A DNA stretch of 64,000 nucleotides from JBMYRH01 sp049602155 (GTDB taxonomy: Bacteria > Myxococcota_A > UBA9042 > PHBI01 > JBMYRH01): NCBI GenBank assembly GCA_049602155.1, contig JBMYRH010000013.1:62001-126000 (forward strand). Direction: 5' to 3'. How positions within the stretch are numbered: position 1 is the stretch's first letter; every line of letters begins with the position of its first letter. This document shows, piece after piece, positions 50,701 to 59,783 of this stretch. Position numbers and translations under genes: made by a program. The notes beneath the pieces were generated by a model. That model saw only the letters and a list, made by a program, of their open reading frames with translations, made no database searches and was not told where the DNA came from.

Positions 50701-51861
50701 CACCGTGACGCTCAAGGTCGTCGTCAAGCCGGTGAACATGTCCTCGACGTTCAAGGTTGTTTGCCCCTCAGTCTCTCCTGAGAGGGTCGTCCCCTCGACG
50801 ACCACAAAGGGGTCCTCGGGGGTCAAGGTGAAGTGACCACTGCCGCCCTCGATCTGCACATCGTAGGTGCTGTCCAAGGGCAGGGCGATGACCCCGGGGC
50901 GTGGCGTGAGCACGGCCTCTTCGACGACCGTCACGGTGATGTCGAAGTGCTGCCCTGTCTGGGCGTCCACGCCGCGCAAGAGGTCGGTTGTGGCGACGGG
51001 TCCAGCTGTGTAGAGGCCGTCTAGGGTGATCGTCCCCCCCGAGGGCGCATGGACGACCTCGAAGTACTGCTCGGGTGAGCCTCCGATGGTCGTGAATGTC
51101 ATCGATTGACCGCTGCTGATCTCGACCGTATTCGGCACTGCTTGGAACGGCTCAACGACGTGAATCACACCGGTCGCTTCCCCGACGCAGCCCTCATCGA
51201 TCAGGCGGACGGTGTCGCTCACGCCGACGGTCCCAGGCGCCAAGTAGGAGCCCGAGAAGGGGTTGAGGAGCCCGTTGGAGTCGGGATCGGCGAGCTCAAA
51301 GAGATACGCCCCAGTGCCCCCTGATGGTGACATCAGGAAGAGGCCATAGGGGGTCGCGAAGCCGACGTCGGGCGTCAGCGCCAAGGGGGGATCGCAGGGT
51401 TGTGGACCCACAGGGACGTCAGGCTCCTCCGTCACATCGCCTTCCGCGTCCTCTGTGGCCTCAGAGGCGTCGTCGACGGCGTCGACTGGGCCGAGGTCCG
51501 CGTCCTCGCTGGTGACATCAGGCTCCGGAGTGACATCGGCCTCGGGAATGACATCAGCCTCGGGCATGACATCGGGCTCGGGAGTGACGTCGAGTTCGAT
51601 CGTGGTGTCGGGCTCGGTCGTGGTGTCTGGCTCACCGGTGACATCGGGCTCGCTGGTGACATCGGACTCAGTATTGCCATCGAGCTCGATGCTGACATCG
51701 GGCTCGGCGCTCCCCGTGTCTCCTTGGCTGGTCTCGGTGCCGGGGGGAGAGACATCGATCGCCGCGCCCACATCCTCCGGCGGCGTGACACCTGGTTCAG
51801 AGCTGCAGGCGCCGCTTAGGAGGCCAAGGATGAGGACCGAGCGGAGAAAGATGAACTTCAC
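47707..51861 (-). CDS. Giant FG-GAP (integrin-alpha-like) repeat lipoprotein
   Basis: A 1384-residue lipoprotein. The GTG at 51861 is chosen because CAGGAG lies 6 bp upstream and gives the signal FIFLRSVLILGLLSGAC. A Pro/Asp/Glu-rich spacer with near-tandem EPDV/EPDT units reaches about 155, followed by Ig-like beta domains (about 160-385). At least ten FG-GAP blades follow with Ca-binding DxNGDGxxD loops (GDINGDGYNDALL, DVNGDGLIDLIVGADG, DFDGDGLSDVAILS, DINGDGLGDFIAGG, DATGDGIPDLLVGGH). A Cys module CGDGTCSADEDCGSC interrupts them. FG-GAP propellers bind calcium and often mediate adhesion. Confidence 0.88.
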   Translation of the reverse strand: MKFIFLRSVLILGLLSGACSSEPGVTPPEDVGAAIDVSPPGTETSQGDTGSAEPDVSIELDGNTESDVTSEPDVTGEPDTTTEPDTTIELDVTPEPDVMPEADVIPEADVTPEPDVTSEDADLGPVDAVDDASEATEDAEGDVTEEPDVPVGPQPCDPPLALTPDVGFATPYGLFLMSPSGGTGAYLFELADPDSNGLLNPFSGSYLAPGTVGVSDTVRLIDEGCVGEATGVIHVVEPFQAVPNTVEISSGQSMTFTTIGGSPEQYFEVVHAPSGGTITLDGLYTAGPVATTDLLRGVDAQTGQHFDITVTVVEEAVLTPRPGVIALPLDSTYDVQIEGGSGHFTLTPEDPFVVVEGTTLSGETEGQTTLNVEDMFTGLTTTLSVTVMAPLEFAVERAGDGSYEGIMLSPGDINGDGYNDALLALREADIEAFDSGAVYIYSGTAEGLSPAPARIISLPGRREFFGRGADLGDVNGDGLIDLIVGADGHDAGAVDNGAVFVYLGVEGKFFEATASTVLPGVYGYDRSGFSITVCDFNGDGFQDIASGTIYAEDRDIDDYPTSQGAVYVYLGSEDGFGLEPDDAIYGMIPQPDESYAGVQNLRFADQIASGDVDNDGLCDLVGSAYRWGATSGSSNDGYIAVYRGQAPSADGPGGLEPLPSKLIGAIDPTNQKSQAGRRLSVGDVNGDGYADIAFSQYQWNNPEASGLNHGALRLFLGGPLSEEAPTEFEPTTAADRTWIGASSYDGFGWLARIAEVNGEPPMDLITSSTNGEGPEGPNSTGDVSVYFGVQGGLPSETADIYVAGELGGDIFGLTAAGLGDVTGDGIGDLLIMAGRNDEIGIDVGRPYLFPGAPEAQLIKLDLPGEPAGSEVGRDVSLIDDLNGDGFPEALVGAPHADRVALANNATNVGSVALYQGRAQGHVAEPKQHIEGFVGHSSGDRLGMRVDNARDFDGDGLSDVAILSRYDDRPGTYPSAWVSDGECSGSFSNGGAVYIFSSVVCGDGTCSADEDCGSCEADCGACPEGKLGSAPGSAPWIASTPTFVWMGTQLGQSMRAMSADMDINGDGLGDFIAGGLDWDAPGASAAGGFSVVFGRPALVDDSPVVGEKTIEICGEEASFVGLRNNDYLGGWDGLTSMGYLNDDNCEDFAVGAYVEDFANSSQGTVRIFFGWGGDGCPEAPTYVLLAPLLNGGQSGYSLDGGHDATGDGIPDLLVGGHRLTVNGDSTGAAWLVSGDYIRSLPTELFINGADPDVIHPYIPTNFGLQGVWRIDGQVDDEYFGASVALVPNLSAPGRAGLAVGGTFGDVGGTKRAGGVRLYGVHEGVGGIVLDPVAEVAGESWREGGQFGSDLSAVESGDGAQLLIGALEGSSQGLDQGSVYSLTLSP

Positions 51862-52047
51862 AATGAGCTCCTGCAGACGCATGCGCAGAACAGCCTAGGG
51901 CTCGGGATTCGCCCCGAGCTGCCGTGGAGTGTAGCGCTCTGACATTGAAAGGCCTACTCTCACATGGCGCAATTCTGTATCCTCGCCCCCTGCGCACGCC
52001 CTAGGCGAAGGAACACCAAGGACCATGCGCTCTCCTGGAGAGGCCCT

Positions 52048-53562
52048 GTGTTGTCACGAACTTTCATCTTGCCGTTCGCTTGTCTCTGTGTGGTGGCCTG
52101 CGGCGCCTCTGAGGATGTCGCGCCGTCGACTGACGCAGGCGCTTCAAGCGGTGACAGTGACGCCACGCAAGGTGGCGCGAACAATGATTCAGTCACGGCA
52201 CGGCCGATGGACACGACCGCCCCGGTCGACAGCACCAGCAGCGCTCCAGACACTGCTGGACCAGCTCCGGACGGGCAGGGGGCCACAGATGCCCCGGCGC
52301 CGACAGACACGGACGAGACCACAGCGCCGGACCCACAAGACACAGAGGCACCGAGCGATTCATTCTCCGCTGGAGACGGCTCGGCGCCAGAAGACGTGCC
52401 TCCACCCCCGTTAGAGCCGACGCTGATTCAGGCGAACACGACCTGGGAGGTGACGGCAGAGATGCTCCTAGAGGGCGACTACACGTACGCCTGGGATCCC
52501 GCCGGGAAGGAGCTGATCGTTCAGGATGATGAGGGCGCGGTCTATATGAGCATCCCTGGTCAAGTGTCAGCGCCTCTGGATGTCACCGCTGGCGGATTGC
52601 ACAGCGGAGCGTTGGTTCCAGACGGAAACAACGCGCCACTGCTCTTAGTTGCTGCCGAAGAGGGCCTCTTTATCCACTTCGATGAGACGCTGGTCTTGAG
52701 CCCGTTGGATGCGCTCTTGCCGAGCGCGCCTCATGCGCTCCTCGTCTCCGGCCCGCCCGCTGAGGGCTGGCTATGGCTCGCGATGGCCGAGGGGCTCTGG
52801 GTCTTTCATGACGGCGCGGTCTACACCGTGGCGCCGGAGGGAGTCGAGACGACGGACGCAGCGATGACATTCGGGGCGCCTGTCAACGGCGTCGACTCCT
52901 TATGGGGTGTCAACGGCTCTGGGACGTGGGCGCTCAGCCCTGTGGGTGATGTCCTGAACTTGTCGGCCACGCGAAGTGAGCTGACTGGCACGGCGATCGC
53001 GGCCGACAGCGAGGAGCACCTTTGGGTCGTCGATGACCAAGGTGACCTCCACGAGCGCGCGCCCGACGGCGCGTGGTCATGGTGGCGTCTTCCCGAGGCC
53101 GTCGTGGATGTCGCGGCCGCCGCCAAGCTCGGGGGCATTTGGCTGACCGTCGGCGACGCCCTGTGGTTTCATTACGGTGAGGGCTACGGGCCCCTTGAGA
53201 CCGTCGTGGACGGGACGTTCCTTGGGGTCGACAGCGAGGGACGAGCGCTGGTCGCAAGCGAGGGCCAACTCTGGGCCCTTGCGGTCGACGACGTGACCTC
53301 GGTCGTGATCGAGGACCCGCCGACATGGTCGGCCGACGTGACACCGATCTTCATCGCCAGCTGCGAGCCGTGCCACGGGAAGGGCGCCTATGCCCACCCG
53401 CTCTTCGAACCAGAGCAGTGGATTGCTGAGATCGAGGAGATCGTCTTCATGGTCACAGAGCCTGCGTGGGAACCTCAAATGCCCCTCGCTCCTTACCCAC
53501 CGCTGGACAATGAGGCTGTTCAGGTCATTATGGACTGGCGAGATGCCGGTTTCCCGGAGTGA
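52048..53562 (+). CDS. Propeller-like lipoprotein with C-terminal c-type cytochrome
   Basis: A 504-residue lipoprotein. The GTG at 52048 follows GGAGAGG and gives the signal LSRTFILPFACLCVVAC. A Ser/Thr/Ala/Asp-rich spacer reaches about 135, a beta-propeller-like domain spans about 140-420, and a C-terminal heme domain begins VTPIFIASCEPCHGKG (CxxCH) with a Met-rich segment (WEPQMPLAPYPPL) that could give the sixth ligand. It heads a plus-strand gene series; the next gene starts 6 bp later. Probably an outer-membrane-associated electron-transfer protein acting with the DUF1592- and DUF1501-type products. Confidence 0.78.
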   Translation: MLSRTFILPFACLCVVACGASEDVAPSTDAGASSGDSDATQGGANNDSVTARPMDTTAPVDSTSSAPDTAGPAPDGQGATDAPAPTDTDETTAPDPQDTEAPSDSFSAGDGSAPEDVPPPPLEPTLIQANTTWEVTAEMLLEGDYTYAWDPAGKELIVQDDEGAVYMSIPGQVSAPLDVTAGGLHSGALVPDGNNAPLLLVAAEEGLFIHFDETLVLSPLDALLPSAPHALLVSGPPAEGWLWLAMAEGLWVFHDGAVYTVAPEGVETTDAAMTFGAPVNGVDSLWGVNGSGTWALSPVGDVLNLSATRSELTGTAIAADSEEHLWVVDDQGDLHERAPDGAWSWWRLPEAVVDVAAAAKLGGIWLTVGDALWFHYGEGYGPLETVVDGTFLGVDSEGRALVASEGQLWALAVDDVTSVVIEDPPTWSADVTPIFIASCEPCHGKGAYAHPLFEPEQWIAEIEEIVFMVTEPAWEPQMPLAPYPPLDNEAVQVIMDWRDAGFPE

Positions 53563-53568
53563 GGTAAC

Positions 53569-55152
53569 TTGAGACGACTCACGTCATCCATCGCTGGCCT
53601 GTGTGCGCTGCTCTGTGTGGTGCTACTGCTGCCGGCCATGTCTGCGCATGCTGTGCTCCCAAACGAGCAGCTGCTCTGCCCCGAAGACCCTCCGGAGCAG
53701 GACAGATACACCTACCTCAGGAGCCTCAGTCTTCAGCTCCGCGGGGTGCCACCGACGGACGCTGAGTATGCCCTGCTTGATGAGGAAGATGACGTCCCGG
53801 AGGCGCTCCTCGATCAATGGCTGAGCTCTCAGGCGTTCGCGGATCAGGTGGTGCGCTTTCATCAAGGACTGCTCTGGAACCGTGTCGACGTGCAGCTCAT
53901 CAACGCCGGCTTCTCGCTACGCCGCGAGGGGGGCACGTTGCTGTACTGGCGGATCCAGACTGCGACGATGTACCGGGGGGACCAAGTCGCTTGCGCGGAC
54001 ACTCCGGTTCAGTACGACCCGAACACCGGTGCGATCCTGACCGAAGAGGTCGACGGGGTGCACTATGAGGGATACCGCCTCATCAACCCATACTGGGCGC
54101 CTGACACGACGATTAAGGTCTGCGCCTTTGACGCTCAGGAGGCCGAGCAAGGGCTCTCCGGAGCAGCCTGCGGGACGATCGTTGGGAGGATGGACCCGAG
54201 CTGCGGCTGTGGCGAGGACCTGCGCTATTGTCGCTACGGCGCTGCCCACAACGCGGTGAACGACGCGATCGGACGTGATGTCGACCTCCGCATCGAAGCG
54301 ATGGTGCTTGAGGACGAGCCTTATACAGCCCTCTTTGATAGCCCACGGGCCTACATCAACGGACCTCTGGCGGACTACCTACGCCATCGCACCAAGGTGC
54401 CCGCGACGGTGCGGGTCGATCCCTTGCCCTTGAACGATTACAACATCCCTCCGCTTGAGTGGACCGATGACACTTGGGTCGAGATCGATCTTCCACAACA
54501 CCACGCTGGGATCCTCACGAGCCCGGCGTATTTGCTACGCTTTCAGACTGACCGGGCACGCGCGACGCGTTTCTATGATGCGTTCCTTTGCCAGCCGTTC
54601 ACGCCGCCTGCAGCAGGGTTGCCCTTGGAAGAGGATGATTCGCCGCACCCAGATCTCCAGCAACGAGCTGGCTGCAAGTACTGCCATGCGCTGCTCGAGC
54701 CCGCTGCGGCTCACTGGGGGCGTTGGACGGAGAATGGCGCTGGCTATCTGAACCCTCAGGACTTCCCTGCGGTCCGGGAAGACTGCGTTCAGTGTGCGTA
54801 TGAGGGGCTAGCATGCGGTGATGATTGCAACCGCTATTATCACAGCGAGGCGCTCTCCCCCGAGGAGCTCCCGTACCTGGGTTACCTCAAGGGCTATGTC
54901 TTCCGGCGAGACGATCACATGGCGCATGTCGAGGCTGGACCGAACTATCTGGTCAACCGCAACCTGATGGACGCAGACCTCCCACAGTGCGTGACAACCC
55001 GCGCAGTGCAGTGGGTGATGGGGCGTGAAGCCCACGAAGACGAAGCGGAGTGGATCGATCTGCTGGCCAGTGAGTTCGCGGCGAGCGGTTACAGCTACAA
55101 AGAGCTGATCAAGGCGATCGTCCAGAGCGAGACGTACAGGAGGGTCCGATGA
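53569..55152 (+). CDS. DUF1549/DUF1592-like cytochrome-associated protein
   Basis: A 527-residue exported protein with a signal peptide ending SAHA. The N-terminal region LRSLSLQLRGVPPTDAEY resembles the DUF1549/DUF1592 group. A C-type heme motif CKYCHALLEPAAAHWGRW (about 364) is followed by a Cys-rich stretch (CVQCAYEGLACGDDC) and a helical end ELIKAIVQSETYRRVR, as in DUF1585-type termini. It starts at TTG 53569 behind GAGG, whose RBS overlaps the previous gene's end. These families occur with DUF1501 proteins in Planctomycetes and Myxococcota; their biochemical role is unknown. Confidence 0.7.
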   Translation: MRRLTSSIAGLCALLCVVLLLPAMSAHAVLPNEQLLCPEDPPEQDRYTYLRSLSLQLRGVPPTDAEYALLDEEDDVPEALLDQWLSSQAFADQVVRFHQGLLWNRVDVQLINAGFSLRREGGTLLYWRIQTATMYRGDQVACADTPVQYDPNTGAILTEEVDGVHYEGYRLINPYWAPDTTIKVCAFDAQEAEQGLSGAACGTIVGRMDPSCGCGEDLRYCRYGAAHNAVNDAIGRDVDLRIEAMVLEDEPYTALFDSPRAYINGPLADYLRHRTKVPATVRVDPLPLNDYNIPPLEWTDDTWVEIDLPQHHAGILTSPAYLLRFQTDRARATRFYDAFLCQPFTPPAAGLPLEEDDSPHPDLQQRAGCKYCHALLEPAAAHWGRWTENGAGYLNPQDFPAVREDCVQCAYEGLACGDDCNRYYHSEALSPEELPYLGYLKGYVFRRDDHMAHVEAGPNYLVNRNLMDADLPQCVTTRAVQWVMGREAHEDEAEWIDLLASEFAASGYSYKELIKAIVQSETYRRVR

Positions 55153-55913
55153 GGCGCTCACTGTGGCTCGCTATCGCTGTGGCGCTGGTCGCCCCCGGTT
55201 GCTCTGACGCCGAGCCGGCACAGGCTCCGACTGAGGCCCCGAGCGGAGCTGTCTTAGGGCTTGAGACCGACGAGGATGAGGCGGTCGAAGAGGGCGCTTC
55301 GAACCCGGGGACCTATGAGACCCTTGACGAGGCTTACCATCACAGCGAGGTCTCCCTGGTGTCTCAGGGGGATGCGACGCTCTTGCCCTTCGTCGAGCCG
55401 ATGCGCCGTGCGCGTCAGCGGATGACGATCCCGCAGCTCTCTGCGGCCTTACAGCAAGTCACTGGCGGGATCGGCTGGACGGAGCTTCAGGGGGGCATCG
55501 AGGCGGATCTTTTTGAGGTGTTCGCGTCGTCACTCGGGGTGCCTGACTACATCGAAGCCACCCGCGAGGATCGCTCCGCGTCGGCGCTCTTTCACAAGTT
55601 CCTGGACGAAGCTGCGCGGCACGCCTGCAGTGACTTGGTGGTCCGCGAGACCAGCGGTCAGCCTTTTGAGCCGCACCTGATGGTCCACGCGACCACAAGC
55701 GACACTGTCGCCAGTGACCCTGCCGCGATTGACGCCAACCTTCGCTATCTTTTGCTCCGCTATCACGGCCGAAAGGTCGTCGGCGATGCTGCTGCATTGA
55801 ACGCGTGGCGGTGGCTCTTTGAGAGCGTGACGCATGTCACAGGTGAACCAGCGATCGGTTGGCGTGGCGTCTGCGTCGGCCTGATCTCCCACCCCGATTT
55901 TTACAGCTTCTAG
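55149..55913 (+). CDS. Lipoprotein of the cytochrome/DUF1501 operon
   Basis: A 254-residue lipoprotein with a signal ending LVAPGC (Cys about 18) and an acidic linker to about 55. The domain after it ends WRGVCVGLISHPDFYSF, the same style of terminus as DUF1592-type proteins. It carries no heme motif. It overlaps the preceding gene by 4 bp (ATGA) and is followed 10 bp later by the DUF1501 gene, so it is part of one translational unit. Possibly a split-off C-terminal partner of the preceding protein. Confidence 0.65.
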   Translation: MRRSLWLAIAVALVAPGCSDAEPAQAPTEAPSGAVLGLETDEDEAVEEGASNPGTYETLDEAYHHSEVSLVSQGDATLLPFVEPMRRARQRMTIPQLSAALQQVTGGIGWTELQGGIEADLFEVFASSLGVPDYIEATREDRSASALFHKFLDEAARHACSDLVVRETSGQPFEPHLMVHATTSDTVASDPAAIDANLRYLLLRYHGRKVVGDAAALNAWRWLFESVTHVTGEPAIGWRGVCVGLISHPDFYSF

Positions 55914-55923
55914 GAGCACCCCC

Positions 55924-57300
55924 TTGCGAGACAGCGATCCCAACATCTCACGTCGTGCCCTGCTGCTAGGGGGGTTGTCCGCCGCGAGTAGCCTGTCGGC
56001 GTTAGGTGGGCTTGGCCCGCTGCAGCGACTGGCCCGCGCCGCTGAGGGGTCGGTCGCCGACGAGCACTACTACATCTTCTGCTACTTCAATGGTGGCTGG
56101 GACATCCTCCTTGGGCTCGATCCTCGTGACCCGACTGCGTTTCACGCGGACAACATCCAGAACACTCTGATTTACCCTGGCTATGAGCTCCTCGAGGCGA
56201 CGGACGGTCAGCTCGTTCAGGCGGGTGACATCACGTTTGGTCCAGCGATTGGTCAGCTCGCCGCCCACGCCGACAAGCTGTCGATCGTGCGCGGCATGAG
56301 CATGGACACGCTGACGCACTCTGCGGGCATGCGCCGCTTCTTGACCGGCAAGCCGCCGAGCGGACTTCAAGCTCGAGGGTCGTCTGCGGCCACGTGGCTA
56401 GCGTCTCTGCTAGGGGAGGGCGACCCCATCCCTAACCTCGCTGTCAGGGTCGAGTCGTACAACGAGGACCTGCCGTCTTACGCCTCCGGCTTGAGCGTCA
56501 CGTCTGTGGGCGATCTCATCCGCGCACTTCAGGCGTCAGGCAAGCAGATCACGGACATTGAGCGTCAGCAGATCGACGAGCTGCTCAGTCAGCAGACGCA
56601 TTGTCCAGGCGCCCTGGTCTCTCCCTTCATGCAGAACACCGAGGTCGCTCGGCGCCGCGCTCACGAGATGGTGGCCAAGCAGCTCGATTCGCTCTTCAAC
56701 TTCATGGACGATGAGTGGGCTCCGTTGCGCGAGCTTTACGGCATCCAAAACGCGGCCCAAGCGACCTCGAGCGCTCAAGCGCAGGCGGCGCTCGCGGCCC
56801 AAGCCATCAAGGGCGGCGTCAGCCGAGTCGTCAGCATCGAGGTCGCTCGAGGGCTGGACACTCACTACGACGATTGGCTCGACGATCAGCCTGAGCGTCA
56901 GATGGAGGGCTTCAACGTCGTCTCCAGCCTGCTGACGGATTTGGCATCGAGTCAGTACAAGGGGACGTCCGACTCATGGCTCGATCACACGACCATCGTT
57001 GGGTTCAGCGAGTTCTCCAGGACCGCGTTGATCAACGACTTCACCGGCCGCGACCACTCGCTCACCAACGCCTGCTTCTTGGCGGGCGCGGGCATCAAGG
57101 GTGGCCAGGTCATCGGGCGCTCCTCCGATGTGGGGATGATGCCGGTTCCGTTGGATCTGGTCACGGGCGCTGATGATCCGGCGGGTGAGATTGTGCGCCC
57201 TGAGCACATCATCCAGGCACTCTTCCACGACGTGGGTGTGACAGATGATCCAGCAGATCTAAGGGTTGATCCGCTGATGCCGATCCTCAAGAACGCTTGA
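55924..57300 (+). CDS. Tat-exported DUF1501 protein
   Basis: A 458-residue protein with a twin-arginine signal (ISRRALLLGGLSAASS). The body matches DUF1501, a sulfatase/alkaline-phosphatase-like fold: YYIFCYFNGGWD near 45, GDITFGPAIGQLAAHADKLSIVRGM near 100 and TTIVGFSEFSRTALIN near 360. The start is TTG 55924 with AGGAG 7 bp upstream. The last gene of the four-gene cytochrome set; the symporter gene follows after 35 bp. DUF1501 function is unknown. Confidence 0.82.
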   Translation: MRDSDPNISRRALLLGGLSAASSLSALGGLGPLQRLARAAEGSVADEHYYIFCYFNGGWDILLGLDPRDPTAFHADNIQNTLIYPGYELLEATDGQLVQAGDITFGPAIGQLAAHADKLSIVRGMSMDTLTHSAGMRRFLTGKPPSGLQARGSSAATWLASLLGEGDPIPNLAVRVESYNEDLPSYASGLSVTSVGDLIRALQASGKQITDIERQQIDELLSQQTHCPGALVSPFMQNTEVARRRAHEMVAKQLDSLFNFMDDEWAPLRELYGIQNAAQATSSAQAQAALAAQAIKGGVSRVVSIEVARGLDTHYDDWLDDQPERQMEGFNVVSSLLTDLASSQYKGTSDSWLDHTTIVGFSEFSRTALINDFTGRDHSLTNACFLAGAGIKGGQVIGRSSDVGMMPVPLDLVTGADDPAGEIVRPEHIIQALFHDVGVTDDPADLRVDPLMPILKNA

Positions 57301-57335
57301 TCGCCGCACCTCTTCCGCGTTAGGCCACGGGGCAC

Positions 57336-59783
57336 ATGATGGAAGCATTCGCCTACCAATATCTCGTCGGTGGCGCGGTATTTACGACCGGTATGTTCGT
57401 CGCTTGGCGACAGGGCTACGTCGGCCTACGTGGTGCCTCGCTCAGGAACCTCCTCATCGCGCTCGGTGGTCTAGCCTTCTTTCTGGGACTGCAGGGGTGG
57501 CTACAGTTTGGTGAGATGACGACCGCCCCAGAGGTCCCATATGACGGCAGCTACGCACCGAAAGAGCGGCTCGGCACCACGCTAGATTACGGCATCATGA
57601 TCGGCTACTTCGTGCTGATCTTGCTTATCGGCACCTGGTTCGGACGGGGACAGAAGACGACCAAAGACTTCTTCTTTGGAGGGCAGCGCTTCGCCTGGTG
57701 GCTGGTCGCGTTCAGCCTCATCGCGACGACCATCGGCAGCTACAGCTTCGTCAAGTACTCCAAGGTCGCCTTTGGCTACGGGCTCGCCTCGAGCCAGACA
57801 TACCTGAACGATTGGTTCTGGCTGCCTTTGATGCTCTTTGGTTGGCTGCCGATCCTCTACTTCTCGCGGATCACGTCGATCCCCGAGTACTTCGAGCGTC
57901 GCTTCGACGCGCGCACTCGGAGGCTCGTGACCTGGATGTTGCTGGTCTACCTCGTCGGCTACGTCGGCGTGAACCTCTTCACGATGGGCAAGGCCCTGAA
58001 CCACCTCCTCGGCTGGGATATTTGGCCCGCTGCGACGATGGTCGCCAGTATCTCCGCGGTCTACGTCACCATGGGAGGCCAGACCAGCGTCATCATGACC
58101 GACCTCTTTCAAGGGGTCATGTTGCTGGCGACCGGCGCTGTGATCTTGTGGTTGGGTGCCGACTACCTCGGGGGCGCGGACCTCCTCTGGGAGCACCTCC
58201 CGCGCGGACACCGTACGGCGTTTACGAACTTTAACGAGGACGCCTCTTACTCCTCGGTCGGCATATTTTGGCAGGACATGATGGCCAATTCAGCCATGTT
58301 CTTCTTCCTGAACCAAGGGCTCGCGATGCGCTTTATGGCGACGCGATCCATTCGAGAGGCACGCCGAGCGTCGATCTCGGTCATGATCATCTTGATGCCG
58401 GTGGCGGCCGCCGTTGTCGCCTCTGGGGGCTGGGTGGGTAAAGCCCTTCAGCATGCGGGGGTGCTCCCCCCTGATATGGACGGTGGTCGCGTCTTCTTCA
58501 TCGCCGCGGAGCTCTTGGCACAACCCGGTGTGTTTGGGTTGATTATGGCGGCGCTCACCGCAGCCTTGATGTCCACGGTGGACACGCTGATCACGGCAGT
58601 CGCAGCGATCGTCGTCAACGATGTCTACTCCCCTAAGCACCCCGATGCTGACGAGAGTCAAAAGCTCGCAGTCGCACGCTACGCCTCCATCGGTGTCACG
58701 TTGATGGGGGTCGCGTTGGTCCCGTTTTTCAGCATGTTTGACTCCATCTACGCGGCCCATGGCGCCTTCACAGCAGCGGTCACGCCGCCCCTGGTCATCG
58801 CCTTGCTTTACGGCGTGTTCTGGCGCCGATTCACGACGACGGCGGCGCGCTGGACGATCGCGGGTGGGACGGTGGCCATCGCCGCCTCGATCTTCTTCCC
58901 AATCCTGATTCAGCCGGTCGCGCACGGGGTGCCGGCGCAGCTTGTTCAGAAGACGTGGACAGCGATCGAGGGTGGAGATGCCCGTGTCCTCGTGGGCTCT
59001 GCAGGGCTCGGTGAGGCGTTCGTCGTGGAGAGCATGTCAGAGTTTGCCGAGCGCGATGGGCGGGTCACGAGGCGTTGGCCGGATGCGTCCGGTGCAGCGC
59101 CCTCGTTCGCGTCCTTTGCTCAAGGGGTGTCGGGGGAGCGCTCGTTCGTGGTCGCCTCCCTCGAAGGGCGCTCTGCAGCCGAGCGTGACGCGGTGCTGAC
59201 CGCGGCACAGGGCGCAGGGAAGGCGGGGCTGCCTTACGCGCTCTTGGTGATCGACGACACGTATGAGGGGCCGCTCGCTGTGGGGGGAGGGCTCTTCGCG
59301 GGGGCCAAGCAGTTCAAGTACATGCGCGCTTGCTTTGGGCTCCTGGTCTGCGCGCTCCTGGGTCTCCTCGTCACCTTCTTCTCCAAGGCGACGCCGCTAG
59401 AGCAGATTCGTGGCTACGTCTGGGGCACGGTCGCCGACGCGATCCGTGTCTACAAAGGCAGCGACGGGGTCGAGGGGGAGAGCGTTTGGGCGTCGGCGGC
59501 CATCGTCGCGCGGGAGTCAGACGAGCTGGGGGGCCCCGCAGACCTGCCTGTGGTTCAGGTGAGCGCCGCGCTCTCTGAGTCCCTGGGTGGGGTGAAGTCC
59601 GGAGACCTTGTGTACATGACCGACAGTCGTTGGTGGCTGGGGGGACTACGCTCTTGCCATGGCATCGTCGGTGCCGTGGAGGGGGAGGGCGGCCCATCCT
59701 TGTCGATTGGACCCTCTGCACGCGAGGCGCTCGTGGCTCCTGGCCGTGAGGCCGCCTCCATCCGCGTCCAGAGGCTCTACTGA
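57336..59783 (+). CDS. Sodium:solute symporter (SSS) with extra C-terminal domain
   Basis: An 815-residue transporter. The SSS core (about 85-545) has GTWFGRGQKTTKDFFFGGQRFAWW, SITSIPEYFERRFDART-like and ALTAALMSTVDTLITAVAAI segments typical of the family. It begins with two additional N-terminal helices. A soluble stretch of about 110 residues, a further helix (about 650-670) and a roughly 140-residue C-terminal domain follow that I do not recognise. The latter could be regulatory. The substrate (sugar, amino acid or organic acid) is not readable from sequence. The stop overlaps the next start by 1 bp. Confidence 0.82.
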   Translation: MMEAFAYQYLVGGAVFTTGMFVAWRQGYVGLRGASLRNLLIALGGLAFFLGLQGWLQFGEMTTAPEVPYDGSYAPKERLGTTLDYGIMIGYFVLILLIGTWFGRGQKTTKDFFFGGQRFAWWLVAFSLIATTIGSYSFVKYSKVAFGYGLASSQTYLNDWFWLPLMLFGWLPILYFSRITSIPEYFERRFDARTRRLVTWMLLVYLVGYVGVNLFTMGKALNHLLGWDIWPAATMVASISAVYVTMGGQTSVIMTDLFQGVMLLATGAVILWLGADYLGGADLLWEHLPRGHRTAFTNFNEDASYSSVGIFWQDMMANSAMFFFLNQGLAMRFMATRSIREARRASISVMIILMPVAAAVVASGGWVGKALQHAGVLPPDMDGGRVFFIAAELLAQPGVFGLIMAALTAALMSTVDTLITAVAAIVVNDVYSPKHPDADESQKLAVARYASIGVTLMGVALVPFFSMFDSIYAAHGAFTAAVTPPLVIALLYGVFWRRFTTTAARWTIAGGTVAIAASIFFPILIQPVAHGVPAQLVQKTWTAIEGGDARVLVGSAGLGEAFVVESMSEFAERDGRVTRRWPDASGAAPSFASFAQGVSGERSFVVASLEGRSAAERDAVLTAAQGAGKAGLPYALLVIDDTYEGPLAVGGGLFAGAKQFKYMRACFGLLVCALLGLLVTFFSKATPLEQIRGYVWGTVADAIRVYKGSDGVEGESVWASAAIVARESDELGGPADLPVVQVSAALSESLGGVKSGDLVYMTDSRWWLGGLRSCHGIVGAVEGEGGPSLSIGPSAREALVAPGREAASIRVQRLY

